Assembly (NCBI RefSeq): GCF_905404315.1
Contig: NC_066292.1
Span: 3,720,001-3,784,000, forward strand
Origin: Leptidea sinapis
Lineage: Eukaryota; Arthropoda; Insecta; Lepidoptera; Pieridae
Reading direction: 5' to 3'
Length of the DNA: 64,000 nucleotides
The translations under genes and the position numbers were made by a program. A model generated the notes under the pieces. It did no database searches and was not told the DNA's origin. It saw nothing but the letters and a program-made list of their open reading frames with translations. Shown piece by piece: positions 62,495 through 64,000 of the stretch (positions are counted from its first letter, which is position 1; each line of letters opens with the position of its first letter).

Positions 62495-63968
62495 CGCGAA
62501 TGTTTTTATACTTTAGCCCTATATCGGTGAGGGCACGGAATATTTTGCCGTTGTCTGCCATAACTTTCAGGAGCGACGGCGGGTCGTCCCGGACAGCGTC
62601 GAGCCTGCTGGCCGGGGCTGTGATTTCATCAATGTCGAACAGCTGTGACAGTTCGAACATGAAGGCAAAGGTGCTGCCGCCTTTGTTACCTGTTGCCGCG
62701 GACGCGGGCGCCGGTGGCCTCGGTCGCGGGACCGACGCCGCCGGGCGGGACGCTAGCGGTGGCCGGAGGGGCGCGGGGGCCGCGAGAGTGGCCTCTGTGG
62801 CAGCGTTGGCAGCCGGAGGAGACCTCGCCCAGGCGTTTACCTTCGGGGGCGGCGCAGGTTTGAAGGTCGGAGTGAACTCCACCTTCTCTGCTCTGCCTTG
62901 CGGCTGGCGGCGCCCTGGGCGACGCATGTGTTTGGGTGCCTTGGGACACCCGCGATAGCTCGCGGGGTGCCCCTTCTCCCCGCACAAGACGCAGGCCGGG
63001 GGCTCCGCGCATTGCGCTGGTCGAGGGCACTCCGGCGTGCCGTGTTTCCCGAGGCACTTCACACACCTCGGGGTGTGTTCGCAGTTTCGTGCCGAGTGCC
63101 CGTATAATTGGCATCTGTGACACTGACCGGGCCCCCCGCGGTTGCGAGGAGCTTCGGTACGGATGCCCTGAAGGGAGCAAATCGATTTAATATTGAAAAT
63201 TTCCTTTCCCTCTTGCGTGAGGTCGAGGATGACGAGAACCATGTTAAATGGTTGTTTGTTGGTGGTTCCGCGCATACGGTGCACCTCATGTGCAGGGTAA
63301 CCCTGCTCTTTGAGGTCCGACAGAATGTCGGCCTCGTCTAATTCTTTGGGGACGTTCCTAATAACGACCCTCAGACGCTTCTCCTCAGGCAGGGCGTACG
63401 TGTGGAAACCCACACTCAGCTCTCTAAGAAGAGATGTCAAGGCGTGGTGGTCCGCTACCTCTTTGGACTCTAATTTGATGAGAGATTGGTACGCCCTCGC
63501 CTGGAAGGAGAGCGTCTTCGGGATCCTATTTTTGATAGCTAGCCAGCGCCCTCGGTCTCCTATAAAAATAGGAGGCGGGCGCTTGGTCGGGGGCGGTACG
63601 CGGGCTTTAGCGGGCGCGGGCGCGGACGCGGGAGTGGGGCCAGTCGTGGCCTCGGCTTTCTTGGCGGGTGTGCCATCAAGAGAAGGCGATTCGCGACCGC
63701 GCTTCTTCTTGCGACTGACGGTGATGAAGCCGTCAGCATCCGACGCTACACTCTCCGCTCTCGACGGTAGAGCAGTTTCCGGCTGGGCCGGTGTAGCACT
63801 GGAAGCCTGAGGGGCTTCCGTGCGGACAGGACTGACCGCGGGGACCTTAGGGGTCGCCTGCGCGTCGAAGTACGCCTGTAGGACAGGCGGACGGGCTGAT
63901 CGGGTGATCACTTTTCTCGGTTTGACCGAGGCCACGGAACTTGCGTCGGACGCATTACCTATCTCCAT
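62487..63968 (-). CDS. Jockey-like ORF1 (gag-like RNA-binding protein)
   Basis: Uninterrupted over 493 codons from the ATG at 63966-63968, but the same frame stays open upstream to the window edge with Ser/Asp/Glu-rich codons, so the true start may lie beyond 64000. Residues 1-135 are low-complexity, Ala/Pro/Ser-rich, with a basic KKKRGR patch near 87. Residues about 195-270 resemble the PRE_C2HC domain found before gag knuckles (VVIRNVPKELDEADI). Three cysteine knuckles follow: CHRCQLYGHSARNC (283-296), CVKCLGKHGTPEC (302-314) and CVLCGEKGHPASYRGC (326-341). The C-terminus is Pro/Ala-rich and then ends in a more structured tail. The product should bind LINE RNA. Codon third positions are far more GC-rich than in the BEL/Pao element. 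This is the least damaged gene in the window. Confidence 0.9.
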   Translation of the reverse strand: MEIGNASDASSVASVKPRKVITRSARPPVLQAYFDAQATPKVPAVSPVRTEAPQASSATPAQPETALPSRAESVASDADGFITVSRKKKRGRESPSLDGTPAKKAEATTGPTPASAPAPAKARVPPPTKRPPPIFIGDRGRWLAIKNRIPKTLSFQARAYQSLIKLESKEVADHHALTSLLRELSVGFHTYALPEEKRLRVVIRNVPKELDEADILSDLKEQGYPAHEVHRMRGTTNKQPFNMVLVILDLTQEGKEIFNIKSICSLQGIRTEAPRNRGGPGQCHRCQLYGHSARNCEHTPRCVKCLGKHGTPECPRPAQCAEPPACVLCGEKGHPASYRGCPKAPKHMRRPGRRQPQGRAEKVEFTPTFKPAPPPKVNAWARSPPAANAATEATLAAPAPLRPPLASRPAASVPRPRPPAPASAATGNKGGSTFAFMFELSQLFDIDEITAPASRLDAVRDDPPSLLKVMADNGKIFRALTDIGLKYKNIRDA

Positions 63969-64000
63969 TTCGGATTCCCCGTCGGAACTCGAAATGTCAG

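Larger units (their letters stand above)
59042..64000 (-). mobile_element. Jockey-like non-LTR retrotransposon, 3' end intact, 5' end off-window
   Basis: A minus-strand LINE with a 15-base poly(A) tail (T run at 59042-59056), a 3' UTR, ORF2 and ORF1 in the usual order. Gag with a PRE_C2HC-like region and three CCHC knuckles, and RT with YADD and no RNase H, fit the Jockey clade. It was inserted into the satellite; the tail sits directly against a broken monomer. The 5' end is beyond 64000, so full length and target duplication cannot be checked. ORF2 has a nonsense codon and a pair of compensating frameshifts. Confidence 0.9.

Noticed and set aside
62500..63810. Long plus-strand ORFs (152 and 166 codons) opposite LINE ORF1
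   Set aside because: Antisense shadows of a GC-rich coding region; the knuckles and conserved domain are on the minus strand.

Overview
This is eukaryotic DNA, most likely from an insect. It holds no recognisable host gene. The insect call rests on a (TTAGG)n telomere-type tract at about 6.27-6.42 kb, an R1/LOA-like LINE, a Jockey-type LINE and a BEL/Pao LTR retrotransposon. I cannot name the order or species.

Layout. 1-4533 (minus strand): a decayed R1/LOA-like non-LTR retrotransposon running off the left edge, with an ORF1 (gag-like) relic and an ORF2 relic (endonuclease, reverse transcriptase, RNase H). 4534-6266: AT-rich DNA without a gene. 6267-6419: (TTAGG)n. 6421-51711: one continuous head-to-tail satellite array of about 450 monomers, each 99-100 bp. 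It resumes at 57927-59041. 51712-57926 (plus strand): a complete BEL/Pao element with 198-bp LTRs and a 5-bp target-site duplication, inserted in the satellite. 59042-64000 (minus strand): a Jockey-like LINE with a poly(A) tail facing the satellite, running off the right edge.

The satellite is the main content. Nearly every monomer carries a GCCATCTTGG box, a TGATCA-type palindrome and a CTCGAG core. The last 30 bp or so define at least four monomer types. The array is organised as nested higher-order duplications: 5383 bp (two copies), about 8.9 kb repeated at a 9588-bp spacing, 1500 bp (four copies, one shortened to 1208 bp), 796 bp and 298 bp. Shared variants suggest the 5383-bp duplication is younger than the 9588-bp one. 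Runs of 99-bp monomers keep reading frames open on both strands, giving many 60-140-codon ORFs that I regard as satellite by-products.

All three transposable elements carry coding lesions (nonsense codons and frameshifts), so none looks able to move on its own. The window reads as satellite-rich heterochromatin, subtelomeric or pericentromeric, colonised by retrotransposons.
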